Part shown: positions 10,462-19,227 of the stretch, piece by piece | Layout: the number at the start of each line of letters is the position of its first letter | Position numbering within the stretch: position 1 is the first letter of the stretch | Assembly: GCA_040752975.1 (NCBI GenBank) | Contig: JBFMHF010000015.1 | Location: 1 to 64,000 of the forward strand | Direction of reading: 5' to 3' | DNA length: 64,000 bases | Source of the DNA: JADLDB01 sp040752975 | GTDB lineage: Bacteria > Myxococcota > Myxococcia > Myxococcales > Myxococcaceae | Translations under genes and position numbers: made by a program | The notes under the pieces: model-generated | What the model saw: the letters and a program-made list of their open reading frames with translations, nothing else | What the model was told of the DNA's origin: nothing | The model's database searches: none

Positions 10462-11121
10462 ATGGGTGAAGCGCTCGACCGGGTGAAGGCCACCGCCCGG
10501 AAGTTGAAGGTCTTCCCCCTGCCGCAGGTGGTGCTGTTGCCCGGCACCGTGCAGCCGCTGCACATCTTCGAGCAGCGCTACCGGGACCTGGTGCGCGACG
10601 CGCTGGCCTCCGACGGCGTCTTCGCCCTGGCCCAGGTGCTGCCCGGACAGGAAGGGCGACTCGCCGGCGCGCCTGAGCTCGAGTCGATGCTGTGCGCCGG
10701 CGTCATCGGCGTGCACGAGCTGCTGGAAGACGGCCGGTACAACCTGGTGCTGGTGGGTGTCGCGCGGGCGAGGGTGGTGCGCGAGCTGCCGCGGACGGCG
10801 GCGTACCGCGAGGTGGAGGCCGAGGTGCTGGAGGACGTGCAGGTGGACTCCGAAGAGGAGCTGCCCCTGCGCCAGGCCGTGCTGGAGCTCATCGCCCGCG
10901 TGCCCGACGAGGTGGGGGACAAGGTGGCCCAGGTGACGGGCCGTCTCCATGGGGGCCAGCTGGCCGATGTGGTGGCCGGCACCATCTTCCAGGACGTCGC
11001 CGCCCGCTTCGAAGTCTTGACGCAGACGGACGTGCGCGCCCGGATGCGGGAAGTGACGGACGAGGTGATGCAGCTGGTCGCCCGCTTGAAACCCCGGAAA
11101 CCAGAAGGCCTGCTGAACTGA
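10462..11121 (+). CDS. Lon substrate-binding (LON N-terminal) domain protein
   Basis: A 219-aa protein consisting of the N-terminal substrate-recognition domain of Lon protease without the AAA and Ser-Lys protease parts. It opens with the characteristic 'VFPLPQVVLLPGTVQPLHIF' and 'EQRYRDLV', then 'ALAQVLPG' and 'CAGVIGVHELLEDGRYNLVLVG', and ends in a helical bundle. Such stand-alone proteins are widespread, and their role as adaptors or quality-control factors is not settled. ATG 10462 with GAGG about 7 nt upstream is preferred to an in-frame start at 10366 inside the terminator region. The START-like gene follows after 12 nt, so the two are probably co-transcribed. Confidence 0.88.
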   Translation: MGEALDRVKATARKLKVFPLPQVVLLPGTVQPLHIFEQRYRDLVRDALASDGVFALAQVLPGQEGRLAGAPELESMLCAGVIGVHELLEDGRYNLVLVGVARARVVRELPRTAAYREVEAEVLEDVQVDSEEELPLRQAVLELIARVPDEVGDKVAQVTGRLHGGQLADVVAGTIFQDVAARFEVLTQTDVRARMREVTDEVMQLVARLKPRKPEGLLN

Positions 11122-11133
11122 AGGGACGCCACC

Positions 11134-11904
11134 TTGAATGACACCCCGTTTTCAGGCGTTGATCAGCCCGTGACTCGTTCGATTTCGCGCCTTTCCACGC
11201 GGTGGGTGCCCGCCTTCCTGGCGCTGGCGGCGGGGTCGGCCCTTGCCGCCGAGGGCGAGTGGGAGACCATTCTGGAAGGGCCCATCACCATCAAGAACCG
11301 CTCGGTGCCCGGCACCTCGGTGAAGGAGATCTGGGCCGAGGGCGACATGAACGCCCCGGTGGCGGACCTCCAGGACACGCTGATGCACCCGGAGCGCTTC
11401 AAGAGCTTCATGCCGTACCTGAAGGACTCGCGGGAGATCAGCAAGAAGCAGGACGACGGCAGCGTCTACGTCTACACCCTCATCGACCTCCCGGTGGTGG
11501 GCAAGCGCGACTACATCGTCCGGGTGTGGATGCACGAGGGCGTGAAGCCCGACGGCAGCGGCGCCTTCCGCAACGAGTGGAAGGCCGAGCCCGACTACCT
11601 GCCCCAGCGCTCCAACATCACCCGTGTCCGCCTCAACACGGGCGGCTGGACCATCACCCCGAAGGGCGACGGCTCCACCAGTCACGTCGTCTACAAGTTC
11701 GCCATCGACCCCGGGGGCTGGGTGCCGTCCTTCGCCGTCAACATGGGCAACGAGAAGGGCGTCGGCGAGACCTTCAAGGCGGTGGAGAAGGAAGCCTTGA
11801 AGCGCAAGGAAGAGCGCCTCGCGAAGGCCGCGAAGGATGCGCAGAAGGTGGTGGAAGCGCCCCAGGGCTCCTCGGCCGCGCCTCCCACCGCGTCGTCGCC
11901 CTGA
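11134..11904 (+). CDS. Exported START/SRPBCC-type lipid-binding-like protein
   Basis: About 256 aa. A signal peptide ends in 'AFLALAAGSALA'. A START-like fold of about 190 residues follows, with 'LQDTLMHPERFKSFMPYLKDSREI', 'LIDLPVVGKRDYIV' and 'GGWTITPKG' and the final long helix 'GVGETFKAVEKEAL', then an Ala/Lys-rich tail. START-type proteins carry lipids or hydrophobic ligands, and none can be named here. TTG 11134 has AGGGA at 11122-11126 and is used; GTG 11170 would give a more compact signal peptide but lacks a ribosome site. It is probably in one unit with the Lon-domain gene. Confidence 0.78.
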   Translation: MNDTPFSGVDQPVTRSISRLSTRWVPAFLALAAGSALAAEGEWETILEGPITIKNRSVPGTSVKEIWAEGDMNAPVADLQDTLMHPERFKSFMPYLKDSREISKKQDDGSVYVYTLIDLPVVGKRDYIVRVWMHEGVKPDGSGAFRNEWKAEPDYLPQRSNITRVRLNTGGWTITPKGDGSTSHVVYKFAIDPGGWVPSFAVNMGNEKGVGETFKAVEKEALKRKEERLAKAAKDAQKVVEAPQGSSAAPPTASSP

Positions 11905-11961
11905 CGACTTGCGCTCGAGCAGTTGGGGTCATGCTCCGCTTCGCGAAGGCAGGGCCCGTCC

Positions 11962-12008
11962 TTGAACCCCGGGGAGGTGCGCGGTATGGGGCTCGGGCCA
12001 GCCATACC
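11962..12008 (+). promoter_or_regulatory. Candidate metK promoter with overlapping inverted repeat
   Basis: TTGAAC at 11962-11967 and TATGGG at 11985-11990 with a 17-nt spacer resemble a sigma70 promoter. An inverted repeat at 11983-12008 (GGTATGG ... CCATACC, nine pairs with one bulged G) overlaps the putative -10 and start point. It could be an operator or a leader hairpin. I could not match it to any known SAM riboswitch. Confidence 0.35.
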
Positions 12009-12037
12009 TTCACCTCTCACGCAGGACGAGCACGGCC

Positions 12038-13204
12038 ATGATCAAGGACTACCTCTTCACCTCCGAATCGGTCACCGAGGGCCACCCGGACAAGATCTGC
12101 GACCAGATCTCCGACGGGGTGGTGGACGCGCTCATCGCCAAGGACCCCAGGGCGCGCATCGCGGTCGAGACGCTGGTGAAGACGGGCCTCGCCATCGTCG
12201 CCGGAGAGGTCACCACCAGCGCGTGGATCGACATTCCCCGCATCGTCCGCAGCACCATCACCGGCATCGGGTACACCGACTCGTCGATGGGCTTCGACGG
12301 CAACACCTGCGGCGTGATGGTGGCCATCGAGGGCCAGTCGCAGGACATCGCCCGCGGCGTCGACGAGAAGGGCGCCAAGGAGCAGGGCGCCGGCGACCAG
12401 GGGATGATGTTCGGCTACGCGTGCAACGAGACGGCCGAGCTGATGCCCGCGCCCATCCAGTACGCGCACCAGCTGACCAAGAAGCTGGCGGACATTCGCC
12501 GCAAGAAGCACGACTGGCTCCGTCCCGACGGCAAGTCGCAGGTCACCGTCGAGTACAAGAACGGCAAGCCGGTGCGCATCGACGCCGTGGTGGTGTCCAC
12601 CCAGCACGCCGAAGAGGTCAACAACAAGAAGATCCGCGACGTGGTGATGGAAGAGGTCATCAAGGCCTCGCTCCCCGCGAAGCTGATGGACAAGAAGACC
12701 AAGTACTTCATCAACCCCACCGGGCGCTTCGTGGTGGGCGGGCCGATGGGCGACTCCGGCGTCACGGGCCGGAAGATCATCGTCGACACCTACGGCGGCA
12801 TGGGTCGGCACGGCGGCGGCGCCTTCTCGGGCAAGGACCCGTCGAAGGTCGATCGCTCGGCGGCGTACATGGGCCGCTACATCGCGAAGAACGTGGTGGC
12901 CGCGGGCCTCGCCTCGCGCTGCGAGGTGCAGGTGTCCTACGCCATCGGCGTGGCCGAGCCCGTCAGCGTGATGGTGGAGACCTTCGGCACGGCCACCGCG
13001 TCCGAGGAGCGGATCGCCCGCGCGGTGCGCGAGGTGTTCGGCCTGAAGCCCCGGCAGATCATCGAGCACCTGGACCTCTTGAAGCCCATCTACCAGCGCA
13101 CCGCCGCGTACGGGCACTTCGGCCGGCCGGAATTCACGTGGGAGAGGACGGACAAGAAGGACGCGCTGCGCGACGCGGTGGGCGGCAAGGTGAAGGCGGC
13201 CTGA
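12038..13204 (+). CDS. metK: S-adenosylmethionine synthetase
   Basis: A 388-aa cytosolic enzyme making S-adenosylmethionine from methionine and ATP. Signatures seen: 'TSESVTEGHPDKICDQISD' at the N-terminus (ATP/Mg binding), 'GAGDQGMMFGYA', 'FINPTGRFVVGGP', the P-loop-like 'GGMGRHGGGAFSGKDPSKVDRSAAY', and 'GHFGR' near the C-terminus. Full length for the family. GGACGAG about 12 nt upstream of ATG 12038. Nothing in the immediate neighbours is tied to the methionine cycle. The PilZ gene follows after 20 nt. Confidence 0.97.
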   Translation: MIKDYLFTSESVTEGHPDKICDQISDGVVDALIAKDPRARIAVETLVKTGLAIVAGEVTTSAWIDIPRIVRSTITGIGYTDSSMGFDGNTCGVMVAIEGQSQDIARGVDEKGAKEQGAGDQGMMFGYACNETAELMPAPIQYAHQLTKKLADIRRKKHDWLRPDGKSQVTVEYKNGKPVRIDAVVVSTQHAEEVNNKKIRDVVMEEVIKASLPAKLMDKKTKYFINPTGRFVVGGPMGDSGVTGRKIIVDTYGGMGRHGGGAFSGKDPSKVDRSAAYMGRYIAKNVVAAGLASRCEVQVSYAIGVAEPVSVMVETFGTATASEERIARAVREVFGLKPRQIIEHLDLLKPIYQRTAAYGHFGRPEFTWERTDKKDALRDAVGGKVKAA

Positions 13205-13224
13205 AGGGCAGCGCGGGAGTCGCC

Positions 13225-14616
13225 ATGACGAAATCCCGGCGGGGGGACAAGCGGGGCGGCTCGCTGACGGCCTTGGCTGCCTCGCTGGACACCCGCAAGC
13301 GCGCGCTGCCCGCGGGCGCCGAGTCTGCCAGCGAGCACCTGCGGGCTGCGCTGAGAGAGAAGCCCGCCCCCTCGCACGAGTCGGGCGCGGCTTCGCCGGG
13401 TGGACGCGGAGCGACGGCGCGGGAGTCGGGAGCGGGCTCGGGAGGACGCGGCACGTCGGGTGTGGGCACGTCCGGTGGACGCGGCACGTCGCGTGCGGGT
13501 GCGTCCGGTGGCCGTGGCGCTTCGCGTGAGAGGCAGGACTCGTCCGGTGGGCGCGGCACGTCGCGTGCGGGTGCGTCCGGTGGCCGTGGCGCTTCGCGTG
13601 AATCAGAGGACTCGTCCAGTGGGCGCGGCACGTCGGGGGCGGGCGCGTTCGGTGACCGCGGCGCTTCGCGTGAGTCGGAGGACTCGTCCAGTGGGCGCGC
13701 CACCTCACGTGGCACGACGGGTGCGGCTGCGTTCGGCGGCCGTGGCGCTTCGCGCGAGTCGGAGGACTCGTCCAGTGGACGCGGCACGTCGCGTGCGGGT
13801 GCGTCCGGTGGCCGTGGCGCTTCGCGTGAGAGGCAGGACTCGTCCGGTGCACGCTCAACCTCGCGCCGCACGATGGGTGCGGGCTCCTCCGGTGGCCGCA
13901 CCACTTCGCGTGAGTCGGAGGACTCGTCCGGAGGGCGCGGCGGGAACCTCCTGAGGGGCGCTTCCTCTCGCAGCGACGGCCCCCGCGTCCCGACCTTGTC
14001 GCCGCCGGTCCCGGTGCCGCGGGGTGCACCTGCCTCCACCATGACGCGCGCGAGCGCCCTCGCCTCCTTGAGCCGGGCGCCCAGCCCGGTGCCCGCGCGG
14101 ACTCCGACGGCCCGGCCCGGCACTCCGCCGCTGGCCGATTCGCGACGCCGCTACCCGCGCGCGGAGATCTCCTTGCGGGCCCGCCTCTCGCTGGCGGACG
14201 ACCCGGCGCACGTCTTCGAGGCCACGCTCCCCACCGTCAACCTGTCGGTGGGGGGCCTCTTCCTTCAGTCCAGCTTCTTCCTCAAGCTGGGCACGAAGCT
14301 GCTGGTACAGCTCGAGCTGCCCCCGAAGGGCCGTGAGGTGATGGTGAAGGGCGAGGTGGTGCGCGTCGAGAGCAGCGGCGACGGCAAGTCCGGCTTCGCC
14401 CTGCGCTTCACCGAGTACCTCGACGGCAGCGAGGTGGCGCTGGCCACGCACTTCCTCTCGCCCGTGCTGCGCGAGTTCATCGCCGCCTACGCGAAGCAGC
14501 ACCGCTTCGACGCCAGCGCCGAGTACCTCGCCCACACCGCCGACGTGCTGGCCGCGTGGGAGCTGAAGAAGGCCGAGCTCGGCGGCGACGTCTGGCAGAT
14601 GACCTGGCGCGGGTGA
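13225..14616 (+). CDS. PilZ-domain protein with long Ser/Gly/Arg repeat region
   Basis: A 463-aa protein. Residues 1-80 are basic and Ala-rich. About 84-235 are six tandem 24- or 28-residue repeats ('GGRGTSRAGASGGRG', 'ASRERQDSS', 'ASRESEDSS' types), followed by a Pro-rich linker. The C-terminal 150 residues form a PilZ domain with the c-di-GMP-binding 'RRRYPR' and 'NLSVGG' motifs and a strand-rich barrel, then a helical tail. It is therefore probably a c-di-GMP receptor with a disordered, highly charged N-terminal region. ATG 13225 is the first start after metK. The stop codon overlaps the uppP start by one base (TGATG), so the two are translationally coupled. Confidence 0.85.
   Translation: MTKSRRGDKRGGSLTALAASLDTRKRALPAGAESASEHLRAALREKPAPSHESGAASPGGRGATARESGAGSGGRGTSGVGTSGGRGTSRAGASGGRGASRERQDSSGGRGTSRAGASGGRGASRESEDSSSGRGTSGAGAFGDRGASRESEDSSSGRATSRGTTGAAAFGGRGASRESEDSSSGRGTSRAGASGGRGASRERQDSSGARSTSRRTMGAGSSGGRTTSRESEDSSGGRGGNLLRGASSRSDGPRVPTLSPPVPVPRGAPASTMTRASALASLSRAPSPVPARTPTARPGTPPLADSRRRYPRAEISLRARLSLADDPAHVFEATLPTVNLSVGGLFLQSSFFLKLGTKLLVQLELPPKGREVMVKGEVVRVESSGDGKSGFALRFTEYLDGSEVALATHFLSPVLREFIAAYAKQHRFDASAEYLAHTADVLAAWELKKAELGGDVWQMTWRG
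13474..13929 (+). repeat. 72-bp tandem coding repeat (six units, two of 84 bp)
   Basis: Units at 13474-13545, 13546-13617, 13618-13689, 13690-13773, 13774-13845 and 13846-13929, with partial units before. Units 1 and 5 are nearly identical. All lengths are multiples of three, so the PilZ reading frame is kept, and the minus strand also stays open. The array is likely prone to copy-number change. Confidence 0.85.
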
Positions 14617-15437
14617 TGACGCTCTGGCAGGCCATCGTCCTCGGTGTGGTGCAGGGCTTCACCGAGTTCCTTCCCATCTCCTCCACCGCGCACCTGAAGA
14701 TCGTCCCCGCGCTGCTGGGCTGGGGAGATCCCGGCGCCGCGTACTCCGCCGTCATCCAGCTGGGCACGGTGGGCGCCGTCCTCGTCTACTTCGCGAGAGA
14801 TCTCGGCCGCCTCACCCGCGGCTTCTTGAAGGGCCTCGTGGACAGGAAGCCCTGGGACACCGAGGAGTCCCGCCTGGCCTGGTTCGTCGGCCTGGGCACC
14901 ATCCCCATCGGCGTGGCGGGGCTGCTCTTCAAGAAGGCCATCGAGACGACGCTGCGCTCGCTGTACGTCATCTCCGCGTCCCTCATCGTCCTGGCGCTGG
15001 TCCTCTTCGTCGTCGAGCGCGTGGCGAAGCACGTCCGCACCCTCAAGGACATGACGATGCGCGACGGCCTCGTCATCGGCGTGTGGCAGGCGCTGGCCCT
15101 CATCCCCGGCAGCTCGCGCTCGGGCACCACCATCACCGGCGGGCTGTCCCTGGGCTTCACCCGCGAGGACGCAGCCCGGTACTCCTTTCTCCTCTCCATC
15201 CCGGCCACCACCCTGGCCGGCCTCTTCGAGCTCAAGCACCTGCTGGAGGCGACCGAGCGCCCCTCGACGCTGGTGCTGGTGGTGGGGACCGCCGTGTCCT
15301 TCGCCGCCGGCCTGGCGGCCATTCACGGGCTCCTGCGCTTCCTCCGCACGCGCTCCACCCTCATCTTCATCGTCTACCGGGTGGCGCTGGGCCTGCTCCT
15401 GCTGGCGCTGCTGTCCGCCGGGGTGCTGCAGCCGTAG
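14616..15437 (+). CDS. uppP: Undecaprenyl-diphosphatase (UppP/BacA)
   Basis: A 273-aa integral membrane phosphatase that recycles undecaprenyl pyrophosphate to the monophosphate carrier for peptidoglycan and O-antigen synthesis; BacA overexpression gives bacitracin resistance. The catalytic motifs are 'GFTEFLPISSTAHL' at the N-terminus and 'PGSSRSGTTITGGL' about residue 160, with seven to eight hydrophobic segments. The length is standard. The start codon overlaps the PilZ stop by one base. GTG 14613 is a possible alternative start one codon earlier. Confidence 0.95.
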   Translation: MTLWQAIVLGVVQGFTEFLPISSTAHLKIVPALLGWGDPGAAYSAVIQLGTVGAVLVYFARDLGRLTRGFLKGLVDRKPWDTEESRLAWFVGLGTIPIGVAGLLFKKAIETTLRSLYVISASLIVLALVLFVVERVAKHVRTLKDMTMRDGLVIGVWQALALIPGSSRSGTTITGGLSLGFTREDAARYSFLLSIPATTLAGLFELKHLLEATERPSTLVLVVGTAVSFAAGLAAIHGLLRFLRTRSTLIFIVYRVALGLLLLALLSAGVLQP

Positions 15438-15890
15438 TCCGGCGCCGCTCCCGCGAGGCGGAGTCCTGGCGCCGGCACCTCTTCAAGCGCTGCCGGGCAG
15501 GTCCTCACCAGCGACCGGCTCCCGAGGACGGCGACGTCCACCCGCCCCACACGTCCTGCGCCAGCGCCGCTCCGAGGCGGCGCAGGAGCGATGGGCTCAG
15601 CCGAGGCGAAGGGCGGCGCGACCCTCCCAAGGTGTCGCCCCCGGCTTGCGCTCGCGCGCGGACGGAGCTCCGCTGTGGACAGCCTGAGAGGCGGAACGTG
15701 CACACCGCCCATCAGCCCCAGGGCTCGCGCTCGGCCCCGCACGACAGCCTCCCGATCGACCTCCACCGGGACGGTGACAGTGAAGCCCCGCCTGGCGCGT
15801 GCCCTCTGAGGCTCCGGGACTTCGTCACCCGGCAGAGACGGGGCGAACGCGGCCCGGCGCCCGGCGCGCTGCGCGTTAAACTGGCTCGCC
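15438..15890. other. Intergenic region with one strong inverted repeat
   Basis: About 450 bases with no convincing gene. An inverted repeat with 9-bp arms (15554-15562 and 15579-15587) could form a stable hairpin but lacks a T-run. Short frames here have no domain features and are considered spurious. Confidence 0.4.
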
Positions 15891-16484
15891 GTGGAGGCCC
15901 TCTCAGCCACCAGCCGGGACGAAGGGCGCGACTTCTTCGAGCGCCTCCGCACCCGTCTGCGCACCGTGCCGTCGAAGACGCTCGAGGCCCCCGGTCTGTC
16001 GCTGAGGGAAGCCGCGGTGCTGGCGCCGCTCTTCTGGCGCGGTGGAGAGCCGTGGACGTACCTCACGCAGCGGCCGATGACGCTGCGCAAGCACCCGGGG
16101 CAGATCTCCTTCCCCGGCGGGGGGCGGGACCAGGCCGATCTCACGCCGCTGCACACCGCGCTGCGCGAGACGCACGAGGAGCTGGGGATTCCCGGGGACC
16201 GCGTGGACGTGCTGGGCATGCTGGGCGCGATGCCCACCATCACCGCCTACTGGGTGACGCCCTTCGTCGGGGTCGTACCCGCCGACGTGCCCCTCGCGCC
16301 CAACCCGGTGGAGATTGAAGCGGTGCTGGAGGCCCCGCTGTGGCGACTGCGCCGGGAGAAGCGTCGGTTGTACGAGGCCGAGCGCGATGCCTTCGTGTGG
16401 GACGAAGGACGCCACGTGGTGTGGGGTGCCACCTGGCGCATGCTGAATCAGCTGCTCGAGCACGTGGAGGCCATCGGCCGCTGA
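15891..16484 (+). CDS. Nudix hydrolase, CoA-pyrophosphatase type (NudL-like)
   Basis: A 197-aa protein. It carries the subgroup signature 'LTQRPMTLRKHPGQISFPGG' just before the Nudix box, and the box itself has 'ALRETHEELGI' with the metal-binding Glu residues. This pattern (the UPF0035 motif) marks the YeaB/NudL group, which cleaves coenzyme A and related pyrophosphates. The start is GTG 15891, the only reasonable one. The gene stands 16 nt before the AAA/TPR gene and may be co-transcribed with it, though no functional link is apparent. Confidence 0.9.
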   Translation: MEALSATSRDEGRDFFERLRTRLRTVPSKTLEAPGLSLREAAVLAPLFWRGGEPWTYLTQRPMTLRKHPGQISFPGGGRDQADLTPLHTALRETHEELGIPGDRVDVLGMLGAMPTITAYWVTPFVGVVPADVPLAPNPVEIEAVLEAPLWRLRREKRRLYEAERDAFVWDEGRHVVWGATWRMLNQLLEHVEAIGR

Positions 16485-16500
16485 CGAGGCTGTCCGACGC

Positions 16501-19167
16501 GTGGGTCGGCAGGTCCTCTTTGTGCTCAACTGGTTCCGCTTCGCGGGGGGGCGTACCGTGCGACACGCAGGCCTCATCGAACAACTCCAGCGGGCCGTCA
16601 GCGAGCAGTGTGTCCGCGTGACGGTGCTGCACTCGCCGCGCGGCCTCGGGCGCACCTGGACACTGGGCGCCTTCGCCGAGGAGCTGGGCGGCCGCGGCGA
16701 GCGCGTCGACGTGGTGGACGCGCAGCGCTTCGGCGTGGTGGAGGGCGGCTGCCTCGACGCGCTGCTGCGCCTGCGCCTCGGCCTGGCCCCGGACGCCCCT
16801 TCCGAAGCGGTGCGCGTGGCGCTGGATGCGAGGGCCGCGGAGCTCGACCCTCTCTCGCGCGAGTTCCTCGCCTTCGTCCTCGGCGCCGAGGAGGCCACCT
16901 TCGAGACGTCCCGCCTCGACCCTGCCGCGCGTTGGGAAGGCGCGGTGGCCGAGCTGGCCCGCTTCCTCACCTCGGGCGCTGGGCCCTGGGTGTGGTGCCT
17001 CGACGACGCCTCCTTCGTCGACACCCGCACCATCCAGGTCCTGGAGCTGCTGGGGCAAACCTTCGGCGCGCCGGGGCTGGTGGTGCTGGCCGCCGCCGAG
17101 GAGGAGCTGGCGGGCCTCGAGGTGAAGCTGAAGGCCCTCATCGCGGCCGATCGCTGCAACCGGGTGACGCTGCCGCTCCCGTCGCTGGAAGGCCTGGCCC
17201 AGGACTTCTCGCAGCCCATCGTCGCCGCGGCGCGCGGTGTGCCGCTGACGGCGGCCCTCCTGAAGGCCGCCGCGGCGCCGCCCGTGGCCTCCACGCTGGA
17301 GTCGGCGGTGCGGGCGGTGGTGGCGGGCCTGACCGACCTCGAGCGCGCGGCGCTGGACGTGGTGTGCGTGGCGGGTGGGAGGCTCCCGGAGAGCGCCCTC
17401 GACGCCACGCTGGGCGGCTTCTTTGCCCAGGCCGCTGAAGCGCTCGAGCACAAGCGGCTGTGCGGGCGGGGGGCCACCCGGCGCTTCCCGGGCACACGCG
17501 AGCTCTTCGTCCGCCACGGCTGGCTGGTGGAAGAGCGTCGTGCCGCCAGCGCGAGGGCCTCTCGCGGGTGGTTGGGTACGCTCGGCGTGTGGGCGGAGAA
17601 CGAGCTCAAGCGCGAGGGCGTGCGGCACGAGCACCTGTCGCTGGTGCTCCCCCTCCTCATTCGGTCGGCCGAGGCGATGGGCGACTCCGAGCGCGCCAGC
17701 CTGGCGCTCGAACTCTGGCACCGGGCCGATCGCGTGCCCGAAGCGCTGACGCGTGCGGCGGCGGGGGCTCGAGGAGTCCGGCGGCTGGTGCTGGCGCGGC
17801 GCGCGGTGGAAGACCGGGCCTTCCGCGGTGAAGTCGCGCAAGCGGTGGCCGACGCCGCCGCCGCGGTGCGGGCCGTGCCTCAGGGCGCCACCACGCCTCC
17901 GCCGGGGTGGGCCGAGCTCCTCTTCCAGGGCGTGGAAGACGAGCTCGAGCGGTGGGATCGCCTCACGCTGGACGAGGCGTCGGTGAGCGTGGAGCTGGCC
18001 CGCGCGGAGGCCCTCTCTCAGCTCGGTCGCGCCAACGAGACGTTGCAGGCCTTTCAGGGCGTGGAAGCGCGCCTCTCGCGCCTCCCCAACGCCACCGGCA
18101 CCGACGCGCTGTGGTTGCGCTGGGCGCGCACCTGGTCGTGGTTCCAGGCCGAGATGCTCGCCGATGGTCCGGCGGCGCGCGCGGTGTGTGAGCGCGTGCG
18201 CAAGGCGGTGTCGCCCGACTCGATGGCGAGGTCCTTTCACGCCCCCGGCTTCCTGCGCGCAGAGCAGATCGCCCACTCGCGCGGTGGAGATCCCGCCCGG
18301 GCCGAGGCGCTGGCCGACGAGCTCATCCTGGTCTCGCGCCAGCGCGGCTCCCAGCGCGAGGAGTGCGTCGCGTGGAACGCGCGGGCGCTGCTGCACCTGC
18401 GCGAGGGCGAGCTGGCGAAGGCCCGTTCCGGCTTCGAGCGCTCGCTGGACCTCGCGCGGAAGGTGGGCTTCCGACGGCGCGAGGCCATCGCGCTCCACAA
18501 CCTGGGGCTGACGCTGTGCCGGCTGGGAGAGTACGGGGCGTCGCTGGCCTGTCAGGAGCGCTACCTCGCCCTCTCGGAGCGGATCGGCAACTTCGTGGCG
18601 CGGGCCTACGCGCCGGCGGCGATGGCGCAGGTCATGGTGCAGCAACACGAGGTGGCGCGCGCCGAGGAGCACCTCTCGCTGGCACGGAAGGCCGCGGAGG
18701 AGAACGGCTGGCCTGGCCTCGTGGCGTGGACGCGGCACCTCTCGGGGCTCCTCAAGCTGGGCCGGCACTGCGAGAAGCGGGACACGCTGCAGCTGTCCCT
18801 CGCGCGCGCCGACTTCATGGCCTGCCTCGACCTGCTGGAGGATCGCAAGGCCGGTTGGTCCGAGGAGCTCGCGCCGGCCGAGGTGGCGAGCTGCCTGGTG
18901 CTGTCGTGGCTGCTCGCGAACAACGAAGCCAGCGCGCGCGCGGCGCTGCCCCGGGCCGAGCGCCTCGCGGACGAGAGCCCCGTGTCCGCGCGCTTCGTGT
19001 CCGCGGTGCGGGACGTGCTGGACGCGAAGGAGCCCACCGAGGCCCTGGACTGGTTCGAACAACATGGCCACGCCCGGGAGCGGGAGCTGTGGCGGCGCTT
19101 CCTCCCGGCGCTGCAACTGGAGCGACGGCGGGCCCTCAAGGCGCAGCAGGAGCAACGCCCGGCGTGA
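16501..19167 (+). CDS. STAND/AAA_16-like ATPase-fold protein with TPR repeats, degenerate P-loop
   Basis: An 888-aa protein. An N-terminal NTPase-like region (about 1-300) has 'SPRGLGRT' where a Walker A GxxGxGKT is expected, so the essential Lys is Arg. The Walker B-like strand 'VWCLDDASFVD' is kept. A winged-helix-like region follows, and from about residue 480 to the end there are helical TPR-type repeats ('EALSQLGRANETLQAFQG', 'ALHNLGLTLCRLGEYGASL'). The architecture resembles regulators of the MalT/AAA_16 class and the sensory parts of myxobacterial kinases, but no kinase or DNA-binding output is recognised. GTG 16501 is used; GTG 16558 is possible. ATP hydrolysis is doubtful, so it may act as a scaffold. 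Confidence 0.75.
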   Translation: MGRQVLFVLNWFRFAGGRTVRHAGLIEQLQRAVSEQCVRVTVLHSPRGLGRTWTLGAFAEELGGRGERVDVVDAQRFGVVEGGCLDALLRLRLGLAPDAPSEAVRVALDARAAELDPLSREFLAFVLGAEEATFETSRLDPAARWEGAVAELARFLTSGAGPWVWCLDDASFVDTRTIQVLELLGQTFGAPGLVVLAAAEEELAGLEVKLKALIAADRCNRVTLPLPSLEGLAQDFSQPIVAAARGVPLTAALLKAAAAPPVASTLESAVRAVVAGLTDLERAALDVVCVAGGRLPESALDATLGGFFAQAAEALEHKRLCGRGATRRFPGTRELFVRHGWLVEERRAASARASRGWLGTLGVWAENELKREGVRHEHLSLVLPLLIRSAEAMGDSERASLALELWHRADRVPEALTRAAAGARGVRRLVLARRAVEDRAFRGEVAQAVADAAAAVRAVPQGATTPPPGWAELLFQGVEDELERWDRLTLDEASVSVELARAEALSQLGRANETLQAFQGVEARLSRLPNATGTDALWLRWARTWSWFQAEMLADGPAARAVCERVRKAVSPDSMARSFHAPGFLRAEQIAHSRGGDPARAEALADELILVSRQRGSQREECVAWNARALLHLREGELAKARSGFERSLDLARKVGFRRREAIALHNLGLTLCRLGEYGASLACQERYLALSERIGNFVARAYAPAAMAQVMVQQHEVARAEEHLSLARKAAEENGWPGLVAWTRHLSGLLKLGRHCEKRDTLQLSLARADFMACLDLLEDRKAGWSEELAPAEVASCLVLSWLLANNEASARAALPRAERLADESPVSARFVSAVRDVLDAKEPTEALDWFEQHGHARERELWRRFLPALQLERRRALKAQQEQRPA

Positions 19168-19227
19168 ACCCTGGTGACGGCAAACCGCGCTCCTTCGGCG
19201 CCCGTGTCCGCTACCATGCGCCCCGCC

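Noticed and set aside
13134..14123. 329-aa minus-strand frame with repeats opposite the PilZ gene
   Set aside because: It is open only because the 72-bp units keep all frames in register; no ribosome site or domain.
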